Source of the DNA: Piezodorus guildinii
Lineage: Eukaryota; Arthropoda; Insecta; Hemiptera; Pentatomidae
Direction of reading: 5' to 3'
DNA length: 64,000 nucleotides
NCBI GenBank assembly: GCA_023052935.1
Contig: CM041294.1
Span: 38,339,236-38,403,235, forward strand
Every line of letters starts with the position of its first letter. The first letter of the stretch is position 1. The position numbers and the translations under genes are program-made. The notes under the pieces were generated by a model. It was given only the letters and a program-made list of their open reading frames with translations. It searched no databases and was not told the DNA's origin. Of the stretch, positions 31,320 through 42,044 are shown one piece after another.

Positions 31320-32550
31320 AAGTACAAGCGCAACCAATATAGGGTTTGAAACTGTAAAAAATAGAACAGTAGTGATAAAAATCTGAGGGGGAAAAGTACG
31401 AATAATAAAACAAATACAGAGTTGATAGCGTATTTATTCTCGATTTCAGAGGTAAATGAGAAAAAATAAGGCCGAGATCAAATTTGGATAAATTTTATTT
31501 TCCTACCTTCTTATTCTAAGCTGCCAAAAACAACAGTGTTTGGAATTTAAACGCCAAAAATCAGTTATGGGGCAGCAGCTTTACAAACTCTTTGGGGCAT
31601 AACTCTTCAGAAAGCAGTTATGGATCGAAACTGTAAATTTTATTGGCCCACAGATATGAACAGGATTCCTGGAACAGGATTTTTGCTACTAAGTTACTGA
31701 AGTTTCAGCATTGTGACATCACAAACTTCAATGACCTGTCATCTGATAACTCATCTTTTTTGATGACGATGAAGTTGAAACCAATTCCTAGGATTCCAAG
31801 CCCGACGTTATCAACGGGAAAACAGGCTGGTGCAGGGTAAGAGCATTAATTGAAAATTCGTTATCCCTCAACACAAAGATAGTTACACCGGGTTGTAATA
31901 TAAGTTCGTGATGTTTTTTACTGGTAATTTAAAAAAAAAGTTTAGATTCTTGTAAACATTTGTAATCCATTATATATTGATATAATTAATATTTTGATCT
32001 ATTACATGTTACCATCTTTTAGCTGATATTTTAATTCCAACCTCCGTCCAACAGTTGAGCGCATTGCGCCTTACAAGACAAAATTTCCAGTTCTGAACCG
32101 AGCTTACCACCTACGGACGGTGTTTTCTCCTAAAGCGTCATCGCCTTACACGTTGCAAAATTTTTTAACCGCCTGTGCAGGTGATTTTCTATTTCGGAAA
32201 TGAAACATCATTAAATAACGAACATGAATTTTTTTTTCTAACATTTCGAGCAAGCAAAATACCACTTAAAGATGAGGAATTTCGGTTGAACTGATGCATA
32301 AAAGCACCTTAACTAAGCCTTTAGAATAACTAAACATTATTTATCAAGTAAACATGATTTTATAAACACAGAGAGGATTAAATTGAAATATTGAAAAACA
32401 ATACGAACTACAATAGAGTACTATCCAATACATTTTAAGCTTCAATGAGATAACCGTTATACAATATTAAAAAATATTGGTTTACTGCTCCAATGTTCTC
32501 AGTGCATTACTACGCGGATCAACTTATGATAAATTAATGAAAAGTTTTGA
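31320..32550. other. No gene recognised
   Basis: AT-rich with no repeat or domain match; short open stretches only. Confidence 0.5.
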
Positions 32551-32554
32551 AGTT

Positions 32555-32845
32555 TAATATTTCTTTTCCGTTGGCGCGACAGACCGTGTAGGTCCTTGGC
32601 CGCACGGTATAATCTGCTGGTAGAATACAATCACGTTTCCCAATGAATTTTATAGGGTAGGGTCATCACCCCTTAGGCCTATTTTTGTGAGTGGCCACCA
32701 GTAAGCTGACAGGTCTCATATGCTCGGGGGGAGGCTGTGAGTGAATCCCAGTTTAATTAATTGATTGAAGTTCTGGGATTCGAAATAAATGGGGACTGGG
32801 ATTGGGAGTGAGAGACTAGCCACTCAGCCACAGGCTCTCCATTTA
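32555..32845 (-). repeat. SINE-A, full length, minus
   Basis: On the minus strand the head GAGCCTGTGGCTGAGTGGCT contains a good A box (TGGCTGAGTGG). ATTTCGAATCCC is a B box. Body blocks shared with the other copies are GGTGGCCACTCACAAAAATA and GGACCTACACGGTCTGTC. Confidence 0.82.
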
Positions 32846-32849
32846 ATTT

Positions 32850-33205
32850 ACACATGGATTTCTTTAAACATCAAAAACGGATCTTCTTCTATCATCAATA
32901 GAATCATCCAAAAAGACCTTCATAATATCCCAATTGTTTCACAATAAACTCTAATTATCTGCAATCCCTGTTAATCCCTAACTATCTGCCCAAAGAAAAA
33001 CGCTTGTTGGTAACCTGCTATCATTACTGAATTAATGATGGCTACGGAATCTGCTATATTAATTACTTCATACGGGTTTCTAATCATTTTATTTTATTGT
33101 GATAGAGAACCACCTCGTAGAAGTTCTATTGCTTGTTGTTAAAGGAACAGGAAAATCACAAAATAAATATAATACATCATACTTGCTGGATGGGCAGCGA
33201 GGCTG
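32850..33205. other. No gene recognised
   Basis: AT-rich; no match. Confidence 0.45.
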
Positions 33206-33223
33206 TTCAGAATATAAATAATA

Positions 33224-33690
33224 ATAATAATATATAATAATAATAGGCTTAGCGAACCCGAAGGTTTGATGCCGATACCACCAACTTCCGCCTACACAGA
33301 CTCGTCCAATGTTCACCATTCAAGCCCAATCTCCCGAGATCAGCCTTAACGCAATCCACCCATCTCCGCTTCGGCCTACCTTTCGGACGCCTACCAGTCG
33401 GATCAGCAAATACCAACTTTCTCGGAATCCGCTCGTCATCGAGCCCAACAACTTTACTCGCCCATTTGAGTCTCCGCGATGCAATCAGCTCAATTATATT
33501 CACAGGATAAGTTCCGCAATTCCGCGTTGTGCAACCTCCTAAACTCCCCAGTGGCCTCATCTCTCTTCGGACCAAATATTTTACGCAATACCTTATTTTC
33601 GAAAACCTTAAGCCGTTATTCATCCTTCAAAGTAAGCGGCCACGTTTCACATCCGTAAAGAACCGTTGGAAGAATAATAGTTTTATAAAT
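33224..33690 (-). mobile_element. RTE-like LINE, short 3' copy with target duplication
   Basis: Perfect 15-bp duplication AGAATATAAATAATA at 33209-33223 and 33691-33705. The insert is the last 450 bp of the element on the minus strand, with the (TTA)n tail at the left. It encodes NIIELIASRRLKWASKVVGL and GRRPKGRPKRRW and ends in the shared hairpin (33253-33268), here with one stem mismatch. One base is missing near 33510 relative to the 1155 copy, shifting the frame. Confidence 0.92.
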
Positions 33691-33994
33691 AGAATATAAA
33701 TAATATTTAATAATAAAAAATTCTTATTCTTCTTCTAATCTACTTATTAGTAAATAATGTTTAAAATGCTCGTAATGTCATTTATTAGTTTACTGCATCT
33801 AGTCATTAAGAAAACTGATATGGTGTTTTCAATAGAAAGGAGAAGAAGCGGTATAATAAAAGGTTAGAAGAAGCGAGAAGATATCGTAAAAAAGAAGTGA
33901 ACCCAATGGGGAATCGAGAGGGAGGGAAAAAAATAATAATAATGGCGAGGGAAGGGAAAATTATGAAGACATTAACTGAGGGGGAGGGAAGAGT

Positions 33995-34195
33995 TTTAAA
34001 TCGCTATAGCAGGTTGTACAAGGTCGCGGCGTGGCCGACCGTATCCTCGAGTCGATTTCGTAACGCCTATCGATTCTGGCCTACAATCGATTGCGGAAGG
34101 TCAACGCCCCCCTCGCGCCTTCCTATCTACTCCCGCCGAAACGAAGCCGCCGTCCTTCATTTCGCGTCACCTTTTACGTACGTAATGTGAGGATG
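33995..34195. promoter_or_regulatory. GC/CpG-rich island
   Basis: A CpG-rich block (GTCGCGGCGTGGCC, TCGAGTCGATTTCG, CCCGCCGAAACG) in AT-rich surroundings. A 97-codon frame crosses it but begins in A-rich sequence and lacks domains. It could be a host promoter or first exon; unproven. Confidence 0.25.
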
Positions 34196-34288
34196 CCGCT
34201 ACGGTTATTTTAATCTTTCATAACAGACAATACTTATATAAAAAAGCTCCAATAATTTGAATCAATAATTTTAAGACTTATAATTACA

Positions 34289-34562
34289 GGTGAATATAAT
34301 TGAGCTGATAGCATCTCGGAGACCCAAATGAACGAGTAAAGTTCTTGGGCTCGATGAAGATCGGATTCCGAGAAAGTTGGTATTCGCTGATCCGACTGGT
34401 AGGCCTCCGAAAGGTAGGTCGAAATGTCGATGGGAGGATTGCGTTAAAGCTAATCTCAGAGGCTTGGGCTTCAACGGTGAACATTGGACGTGTCTCTGCA
34501 GATGGAGTTCGGTGGTATCGGCATTGAACCTTCGGGTTCGGTAAGCCTATTATTATTATTAT
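34289..34562 (+). mobile_element. RTE-like LINE, short 3' copy
   Basis: Plus orientation. It begins at GTGAATATAATTGAGCTGAT, within the RT C-terminal codons. It ends with hairpin GAACC-TTCG-GGTTC (34526-34539), TAA, GCCT and (ATT)n. The frame is broken by a stop after RRPK (TGA near 34329). An imperfect ATAATTACAG / ATAATTAAAG flank may be the target duplication. Confidence 0.85.
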
Positions 34563-34787
34563 TATAATTAAAGTTACTTGGTACGTAAACAACTAATCCC
34601 TGCATACAGATTTACAACAACCAAATACAGATCAACTCTTTTGAACACTACGGGTTTTAATAGTAAACTTCATGGACCCGACAATCTATAGTTATAAAAG
34701 AAATTCACTTTTGACGCATCTTTCTAGTACTCATTTCATCGCAGATTCTCAAAAACAACAATGACCGTCAAACTTTTTTATATTTAT

Positions 34788-35393
34788 TTTTATTATCATA
34801 TATTGAAATTTACAATTAGTTAATACATCAAGTAAATTAGCTAACAGAAATACTTGAATAAGGTATAAAGAGAAAATGCCCATTGGCACAACTTCATTGG
34901 GTAATCTAAACTAGTAAGTCTAGAGGCCATCTTCTTTTCAGACGCCTCGGAGGATTGTAAGGAATGGAAGAGGAAGCAAGGATTGAAACTAGTGGATTAG
35001 AGTGGGAGTGGAGTTTTTAATGGAAGGATTGATACCTGGTTCGGGCCAAGTCAGCAACATAAGGAACTTTTAAGGTCTTTATGAATGAGTTTATTCGTGA
35101 CAAATGCTCCTTACCATTTGGGATTTGTGATTGTAAGGATTGAATACGTGAAGAATTTGATGGTTTAGTAGAGTCCCAGAGCTCAACTCCGTAAGTCCAG
35201 ATAGGCCTTGTGATGGTGATATAGATGCGCCTTTTGTAGTTAAAGTGTTGAAGTAAGCAAAAGCGACGGAGGTTTCTTGTCGTTTCAGTCTTGTTTGCAA
35301 ATTCCATGTTAAACGTTTGTCAAGTAAGAGTCCAAGATAGCGAATCTGTTCAACCAGGACAAGCGGAACATTATTAAAGGACACTTCAGAGGT
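34788..35393 (-). mobile_element. Jockey-2 LINE, 5'-truncated and decayed
   Basis: On the minus strand, codons match the Jockey-2 RT C-terminus in two frames. The first has SFNNVPLVLVEQIRYLGLLL and DKRLTWN, then a shift. The second has YKRRIYITITRPIWTYGVEL, KTLKVPYVADLARTRYQSFH and, after another break, PPRRLKR-like codons near 34940. The left end corresponds to the element's 3' end, whose usual CAATAAATA tail is mutated. Pseudogene. Confidence 0.82.
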
Positions 35394-35399
35394 CGAAAA

Positions 35400-36015
35400 A
35401 AATATGGTTCTAAAACTTTTAAAAATGTTTTCGAATTACTCAAAAACTTTAAAACTTCTCATTAGAAAGATAATCAAATTTCTAACTACGTCAAAGCAAA
35501 ATTATTTTAATCTGTCCACTATTAGAAAAGATACTGAGTTTAAAATAAGTATTTTTAAGCACATTTAGTTTCGTATTCTTATTTCTTATGATGGGTCCCA
35601 TGGAAATAGACGTGAGAATATTTCTGACTCTTTTGTATTTATTTTGTTGTTTGCCTCTACCCTAAAGGGTAATTGGCAGCTGATGCTCATTAGATTTGGC
35701 TGTAATATTTAAAGTATTGTAAATAGCTTTATAGTTTTTTTTTTAGACTTTCTTCATTCGAGACATCTATTATGGTTCCTGTGGATTTTATTTTTTGCCT
35801 TGTTGATTTGAATAGGGGAAACTCTAACAATAGGTATATGCAAATTTGTAGAACGTTATCATAATATTCGCGGGTGGGTGCATGAAGATTTCTAAAAAAG
35901 TAACTGTGGGTAAACTGGCAGCTTCCAATACGAAGCCGGCATAAAATTATCGCCTTTTTTCAGGAAATCCTAGTTTATGTTTTTATATCCAAAAAATACT
36001 GACTTTTATAAAAAT
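35400..36015. other. No gene recognised
   Basis: AT-rich; no match. Confidence 0.45.
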
Positions 36016-36023
36016 GGCTTTTA

Positions 36024-36937
36024 TTGGGTTGTATCACATGAAATGTCCGGTTTAAAGGTAAAGGATATTTATTAAAAATACTATATGAAAACAAGATAAT
36101 TTTATTCGAAGTATTTACCTTCTTTTTCTACAAATTTTTTCCAACGTGACACCAACTTTTTTATCCCCGAACTAAAAAACTCTGAGCTTTGAAGTGAAAC
36201 AAAATCTGAAAATGCACTTTTCACTTGATCATCATTTTCAAAACGTTTTCCTTTGACGAAGTTGTCTAAATTCCTGAACAGGTGGTAATCTGTTGGAGAC
36301 AAGTCGGGAGAATATGGTGAGTGCGGAAGAGTTTCGTAGCCCAGTTCTTTCAATTTTTGCACGGTATGTATTGGAACATGCCGCTCAGTGAGATCATGAG
36401 GTACCCATGTATCGAGCTTTTTCACTTTCCCAATACACTTTAAATGTCTGGAAACGGTAGATGCACTTGCATTTAGTTGTGCTGAGAGTCCTTTAACTGT
36501 TTGGTAGGGGTTTCCTTCTACTGTATGTTTGAGGACATCGTTGTCTATTACGGACGGAGGTCTTCCTCGGGGCAAGTTTTCCAAGTCGGTATCCCCAGCT
36601 GCAAACTTAGCAAACCAACGGCGAGTGGTCCGATCATTAACACTCCCTTCCCCAAACGCCTTGCAAAATATTTCTAGCGGCCTCAGTTGCTGAATGGCCG
36701 AATTTAAACTCGTATAAAAATATTACTCGAAAATCGCGTGTTTCTATTTTCATATTTGGAGGTATACTAAAAAATGGGTAGTTGATTGGGAAGCTAATGT
36801 TTATAATACAAAGGGAGAGGATTAGTAACTTTTTACTTTAAATATGTAAACATTCGGAAGAAAACAACAGAGACCTGCAAAATCCTTTATGTATTTTAGA
36901 AACTATAAAAACGGACATTTCATGAGAAATAACCCAA
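36024..36937 (-). mobile_element. Mariner, internally deleted, both ends intact
   Basis: A 914-bp element bounded by TA at 36022-36023 and 36938-36939. Terminal inverted repeats start TTGGGTTGTATCACATGAAA at the left and TTGGGTTATTTCTCATGAAA (minus) at the right, continuing through TGTCCG. Typical complete mariners are about 1.3 kb; the missing length is the central transposase region. Possibly mobilisable in trans. Confidence 0.92.
36102..36753 (-). pseudogene. Mariner transposase, catalytic core deleted
   Basis: The frame starts at the ATG near 36753 and codes for the N-terminal helix-turn-helix (FRVIFLYEFKFGHSATEAAR). It shifts because of an extra T near 36667. It is then open for 160 codons with NLPRGRPPSVIDN, TVKGLSAQLNASAST and KLDTWVPHDLTER. 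It joins directly to HTVQKLKELGYE and SPYSPDLSPTDYHLF, which carries the third catalytic Asp of DD34D. The first two Asp are removed by the deletion. The C-terminus GIKKLVSRWKKFVEKEGKYFE-type block is complete, cited here in part. It could bind ends but not cut. Confidence 0.88.
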
Positions 36938-37019
36938 TATAAAAAAATAAGTTAAAATGACTTCATCTACGACAGAAATATTCCACAGTTCTTACTTATT
37001 TAGAACGCTAAAAATTAAA

Positions 37020-37430
37020 TAGTTTACCTTCCCGTATAACTGAACTCCTCACCCTCAGCCCTGACATCCATTCATTCAACATCAGAACCCAATCAATCAA
37101 TATTTATACTCCATCACATAGGACTGCGTCCTTTCACAAATCCCATCCTCATCGTTTTGTAATTCGCTACCTATCTCTATTCGTAAACTCGCAACCTGTC
37201 TTCATCCAATCATCAATTCTTCAATTATCTACTTAAATTTTAATCTTCCGTTCAATCGTAAAGCATACGTATATATGTGTGTGTTAAGTGTACGGATATG
37301 TACGCAAAGATTTAAATAAAATTGTAAATACATTATATGAAATGGTAAGTAAACTACAAGCATCTATATGTTTATTATGTTTTTTTTTATTTTTGAAGGG
37401 GACTTGGTCCGAGAATTAAAGCATTTTTTC
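37020..37430 (+). mobile_element. CR1-group LINE 3' end, subfamily 2
   Basis: Decayed codons (LLTLSPDIHSFNIRTQSINI, TPSHRTASFHKS) match the copy at 50045-50525. The end carries GGGGACTTGGTCC (hairpin) at about 37398-37410, then AATTAAAG. No intact frame. Confidence 0.7.
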
Positions 37431-37434
37431 ATTT

Positions 37435-37860
37435 CTAAATCTCGCGTTAGCCTCTCTCAATTTACAAAAACAAATACTTCTTAGTAACTTTCTTACATCT
37501 ACAAAACATTTTTATGTAGTTTTATACTGACAAATACCTTCCTTTGACTAGCATTTCACTGTACATTACCTTCTATCAGTTGATCTGATAAACAAACAAC
37601 TGTAATTTAGTTCTTTTTACTTCATTTTGCTAATATACCGATGATTATGTGATCCAAGATTTGTTGTTGGTTTGTTTTTATAAAAAAAAAAAAAAGATTT
37701 TTGTTTTAAAAATACAAAATGGTATATATTTTCTGAAGTTGGGAAACCGATAAGATCATAAATATATTCAGAAACATAGTTAATTTTAATGTAAGTGATT
37801 ATATAGGAAGTAATAAGCAGTATTTTTGAAGCATGAAAATAAACTTAGCTAATAATAAAA
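37435..37860. other. No gene recognised
   Basis: AT-rich; no match. Confidence 0.45.
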
Positions 37861-37865
37861 AAAAG

Positions 37866-38095
37866 CGCTGGGCTCACCTTGGTGTTGTGTTGTCATAGGA
37901 GCATTCTATGCCAAAGGTGGCGGGTTCGAAACTGGCAGATGACTCCAGGATTTTTTCACGAGATTAAAAAATACTTGTTTATGCCGTCCTATATCCATTA
38001 TAGGGACATTCTAATTAAACCTGGATCGAGAAAATTAAGGTCTCCAACGTGCCCGATTAGCAATAGTAACATAAGTGACGTTAAATGAATATGAA
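37866..38095 (+). repeat. SINE-B, diverged, internally deleted
   Basis: Head GGCTCACCTTGGTGTTGTG is altered. B-box GGGTTCGAAACTGGC, AGGATTTTTTCACGAG, GTTTATGCCGTCC, CCCGATTAGCAATAG and GTGACGTTAAATGAATA follow family order. About 50 bp of the middle are missing. Confidence 0.75.
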
Positions 38096-38210
38096 TTAAT
38101 GTATGTTGAGAGTTGGCTTCCATGAGGGACAGCCCTCTAATAGTTTTAAGTATCTGAAATACACTATGTTTTAGAAATATCAAATAAAAAATAAATGAAA
38201 AAGCAAAGGG

Positions 38211-38924
38211 TATAGCTGGGGTAGGATGGTAAATCTGCTCCCAAGGCTTTTTTGAGTCAAACTTGGGGGATCAATTTGGTTTCGAATAATTCACCTAAAT
38301 TATTAGCTTTTTAAATCCAACGGTTTTCGAGATTTTTTTAAAAACCTATTTTTTCGATTTTATTATTTTTTTAACGGTAAAATTTGAAATTCATTAATCA
38401 AGATATTTTCTCTCATTTTCAGGAGTCAAAGGCACGAAAAAATGGTATGATCATGATTCTTAACCGAAAAGCCAATTTTTAGCGGAAGAAAGAAAACCAA
38501 AATTTGTATTTTCTAACCTTTTTAAAAAGTGTCAAACACCGTTTTGTTTTTAGATTATGTCGTTTATACTCTTCTATACAAGGGATATTTTTTTTCGAAT
38601 TTTTTGAAGTGTTGGAACGATATAAAAATAAATAATACAAATTTTGGTGTTCTTTCTTCTGATAAAAATTGGCTTTTCGTTTAAGAATCATGATCATATC
38701 ATTTTTTCATGCCTATGACTCTTAACAATCAGAGATTATTAATTTTAAATTTTACTATTAAAAAAAATTAATATCGAAAAAATAGATCTTTTTTCTTTAA
38801 ATCTAGAAAACCGTTTGAATTAAAAAGATAAAAATTTATGTGAATTATTTTGATTTGACACAAAATTGATCCCCCAAGTTTGACTCTAAAAAGCCGGGGG
38901 GCAGATTTACCATCCTAACTATAG
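38211..38924. mobile_element. Large foldback element (714-bp palindrome)
   Basis: Two arms of about 310 bp are reverse complements over their whole length. The outer ends are TAGGATGGTAAATCTGC (38222-38238) and GCAGATTTACCATCCTA (38902-38918). Inner matching blocks include GAGTCAAACTTGGGGGATCA and ATGATCATGATTCTTAA, as well as CGAAAAGCCAATTTTTA. The centre (about 38525-38635) is not self-complementary. No functional frame; open stretches inside are fortuitous. TATAG occurs at both borders. It resembles foldback transposons or very long MITEs; superfamily unknown. Confidence 0.85.
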
Positions 38925-39009
38925 TATATCCTTTATATAATTTATATCACTATTGTACACAAACAACACTAATATTTAATTATTCCCATATTAATGCTGT
39001 CAGATCCAT

Positions 39010-39150
39010 AATTTTTGGATAATGGATTGTAGCTTTCTCAGTCATATTTACCTCCTCATCATGGATACTACAGTTGTTGTACCTTATTTGGGCGATACAA
39101 CTGTGAACTGTTTCCATGAGAATTCAAGGAGGGTAAATTAATGAAAGGGT
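39010..39150. repeat. Imperfect inverted repeat
   Basis: ATTTACCTCC..CATGGA..ACAGTTGT on the left faces ACAACTGT..TCCATGAG..GGAGGGTAAAT on the right. Arms are about 55-70 bp with gaps. Probably an old foldback. Confidence 0.5.
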
Positions 39151-39154
39151 AAAC

Positions 39155-39600
39155 GGGCAGCCGGAAAGGGGGAGTTGCAAAGCGGCCCGAGATAAGGGTA
39201 AGAATGCCCTTAGGGCCTCACGCAGCTTAAATACTAATTTAGAATTAACATAACAATTTCGTAAGGTTTACAATAACAATACTTGTTTACAGCATGATTA
39301 CAATAATGATAATAAATTAACCGTGATGGGGGCAATGGACGAATGTTTAGGTTCTTGCCTAATTTGTAGACTTTCTTCGGGTTCAGATCGTTTAAGTTTT
39401 TTGGTGTTGATATTTCCCTGGGCTCGGGCTGGTGGAAGCAAGGAAGCGATTCTCTTAAAAAGTAATATATAAAAAAAATAATTACCATGCTAGTATATAT
39501 GGCGTGGTTAGGGTTGTTAATATTTCCAAACACGTACTTGATTTTCGAATTTCATTTTATATAAACATCGTTTAAAAAAAGTAATTTAAATTTTCAACCC
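39155..39600. other. No gene recognised
   Basis: A purine-rich block (39120-39230) followed by AT-rich DNA; no domain or family. Confidence 0.45.
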
Positions 39601-39644
39601 ATTTGACCTCATTTATTTCGTTGACTTTCACTTATTATACAGGA

Positions 39645-39745
39645 AAAAATTAGTCCAGGTGGCTGTCAAAGAATGAAAAATAATGAAATAGTCCAAACTA
39701 TTTATTGTTTTGACCCACATTGTATGCCATCATCAGGGATAAAAA
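39645..39745 (-). repeat. Possible Penelope-like motif
   Basis: On the minus strand CCTGATGATGGCATACAATG then TGGGTCAAAAC resembles the CTGATGA..GAAAC hammerhead-type core found in Penelope-like elements. The expected GAAA is AAAA here and no coding region adjoins. Confidence 0.25.
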
Positions 39746-39794
39746 AAAATATAATTTAAGGTATAACAACATATATGTTAAGTAAAAGTACTAT

Positions 39795-40020
39795 GAAATT
39801 TTTTTTTATATAAACCTCTTTATTCGAGTCAAAATACAGACATATTACAGTGCAAGTAGAAGTCACTATCCCACTAAGGCGAGCCCGTGTGTGGGAAAGG
39901 AGTTCACCTGCGGCAATTCAATATAAGTACAATAACAAACAGTAACAGTACACAGTATAATACAATACAATACTTAAATAATATAACACAAAACAAATAT
40001 CAACATAAACATTTTATTAG
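39795..40020 (-). repeat. Possible LINE 3' end
   Basis: Minus-strand TTTTGACTCGAATAAAGAGG with a following A/T run resembles the CR1-group ends here (CAGAATAAAG). The upstream GTGGGATAGTGACTTC part has no family match. Confidence 0.3.
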
Positions 40021-40244
40021 TGTTATAAAAATCATTTTAATTTAGTTAGTCGTATTTATGTTACCCATTAATATCTATTGTTATTTGTGACATGAATATG
40101 TCTATTGGCTAGGGGTCTGTAACTTTCATTGTGTAACTTTTTTTAGCAGCTTCAGTTTTCACCTTCTGGCACTGTTGGTGTTTTCAGATCAAATAAATTT
40201 TTAAGACAGTTCTTTGGTGAGAAATTTAGTGTAAATACACACAC

Positions 40245-40246
<2 letters not shown>

Positions 40247-40291
<45 letters not shown>
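40247..40291. repeat. (TA)n microsatellite
   Basis: About 22 TA units. Confidence 0.95.
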
Positions 40292-40293
<2 letters not shown>

Positions 40294-40299
40294 ACATTA

Positions 40300-40960
40300 G
40301 TCGTTATGACCTACCGTTTAGAAACTCTTTGGTTTCAATAATAAGAGTCAAGGTTTGACTTATTGTTTTTTGTTACAAACATTTTTCGCTAAGACCGACC
40401 TTATAGGAGCTATATTGGTGTGAATTGCATAAGTCCCGTTTAAAACCCCTTTTTTCTCTCTACTAAAGTCCAGTGGATTATGGATAGCCTTATCAATGGT
40501 ATATTTTTTTTTGCCAGTTAGGGGGATATGTTATGAGTTTACTTCCTCTAACTCAGTACCATGTCAAATACTGTATTTACTATAATTACAATTTTTAATA
40601 TCTTTAGAGTTCCTTTTTTCTATATCCATCATTAATTGTTCTTTCTTATATATGTTGCTATACCCTCTTTGTATCTTTTTAGCTCAGATGTTTCATTGTT
40701 TTTCTTTCTTTGAACGCTACCCGGACTAATATCTCCTCGAATCTTCCATTGATTTTAATTATTTTCCTTTTCTATTTATGACATGTATTGTGAGGTAAAG
40801 TATTAGGATAATAGGATTGTTAGATTTTAGTTTTTGTTCAATTTATTTTTATTTATTTATTTTTTTTTGTCGTGTATCTAAGAACATAATAGACTTTTGG
40901 AATGTATTAGAGGTCATCAGGTAAGAGGAGAGATTGTAGGTGCTTAGGGGTCTCTTAGAA
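40300..40960. other. No gene recognised
   Basis: T-rich; no match. Confidence 0.45.
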
Positions 40961-40964
40961 TAGA

Positions 40965-41190
40965 ATAGAAAATAATTCTTATTCTGGGACTGATTCCCTT
41001 AAGAATAACAGGTTTGTACAGTTGTCTTATGACAGCATTAAAACCGATTTGATGTTGCAGCTCAAATCGGTGTTTAATCATTATGTAAAGCAGTTCTCTA
41101 GGCAGAAAAGTTATGTAGAAGTGGAAATGAATAGGTTCTTTTAGGTTTGGTACGAATTTACCTGAAGTGTTAATGTCCGTATATATTTTC
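40965..41190 (-). mobile_element. CR1-group LINE 3' end, minus, decayed
   Basis: The minus-strand end reads GGGAATCAGTCCCAGAATAAG, close to the GGGAC..GTCCCAGAATAAAG end of the other copies. A hairpin with a 10-bp stem (ACCGATTTGA / TCAAATCGGT, 41043-41071) lies inside. The coding part is not recognisable. Confidence 0.4.
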
Positions 41191-41194
41191 ATAT

Positions 41195-41635
41195 ATTTAT
41201 ATAATTATGTCATATATTATTTATATTATTATTCAAAAACTCGATACGTGTGAAGAGAGATCGGCTTAGTTTTTGCGAATGCTCTCCGCTAGACCGCGCT
41301 GTTGTAGGCTTCCCTGCTTTCTCCTCTTAACAGTTATCCTTAGCGGTGGGATATCGGAAAGAATATCTCCATTCTAATAGTATCTGTTTAATATCGATTC
41401 CAATTAATTGTTATCCATTGGATAATTATCAAGACTCTTCGTATACTAGATAATAGAAAAATAGGTATCATTTTTAACGTTCTTGTTAAAAGATCATGAC
41501 GTTGCAATTTTTCTGTCTTCTGGCCTAAGAAAAAATATCATCAATTATATTTTAAACTTTTTTGTATTGTGGGTTATGAATCTTACTTTAAAGACAATAA
41601 AATTATGGGAAAAGAAATGATAAAATACTTGGATG
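41195..41635. other. No gene recognised
   Basis: AT-rich with a slightly GC-richer patch at 41250-41360; no frame of interest. Confidence 0.45.
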
Positions 41636-41639
41636 AATA

Positions 41640-41880
41640 TTTGTTTTTTCGTTCAGCGTGACAGGGCGTTCAAGCTCTTCACTCATCACTCCCAACGCCT
41701 ATTTTTGTTAGTGTCCACCAGGTGGCCGACGGTCTCACATACCCAGGGGAAGGGATGTAGAGATTGTGAGTGAATCTGTATGTAATTATAATCTTGAAAA
41801 ATTCCTCCCGGGACTGGGATTCGAACTGACAACCTTTGGCATGGTAGGCTACGCTCTCCGCTTACTTGGCTGATGATTAG
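41640..41880 (-). repeat. SINE-A, minus, with short deletions
   Basis: B-box AGTTCGAATCCC on the minus strand is well kept. Body blocks AAAAATAGGCGTTGGGAGTG and CTGTCACGCTGAACG match the other two copies. The A box is poorly kept. Confidence 0.75.
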
Positions 41881-42044
41881 TTAATTTGTTTTCTGTGGTT
41901 GTATAAGTTAAGTTATACATATGATTTCTATATGTTCTAATTACTATGTTTGATCTCAAAGATAACGAAAGTATGTGTGGTAAGACTAGTATAGGGCCAC
42001 TTTATACTATTGCTATATTTTTGACGGCTGCATTTCTAAGGCAG

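Noticed and set aside
33897..34190. 97-codon frame across the CpG-rich island
   Set aside because: It starts in an A-rich stretch unlike the rest and has no domain; I keep only the island itself.
38479..38697. 72-codon frame in the palindrome
   Set aside because: It crosses the arm-centre junction and is not preserved in the opposite arm.
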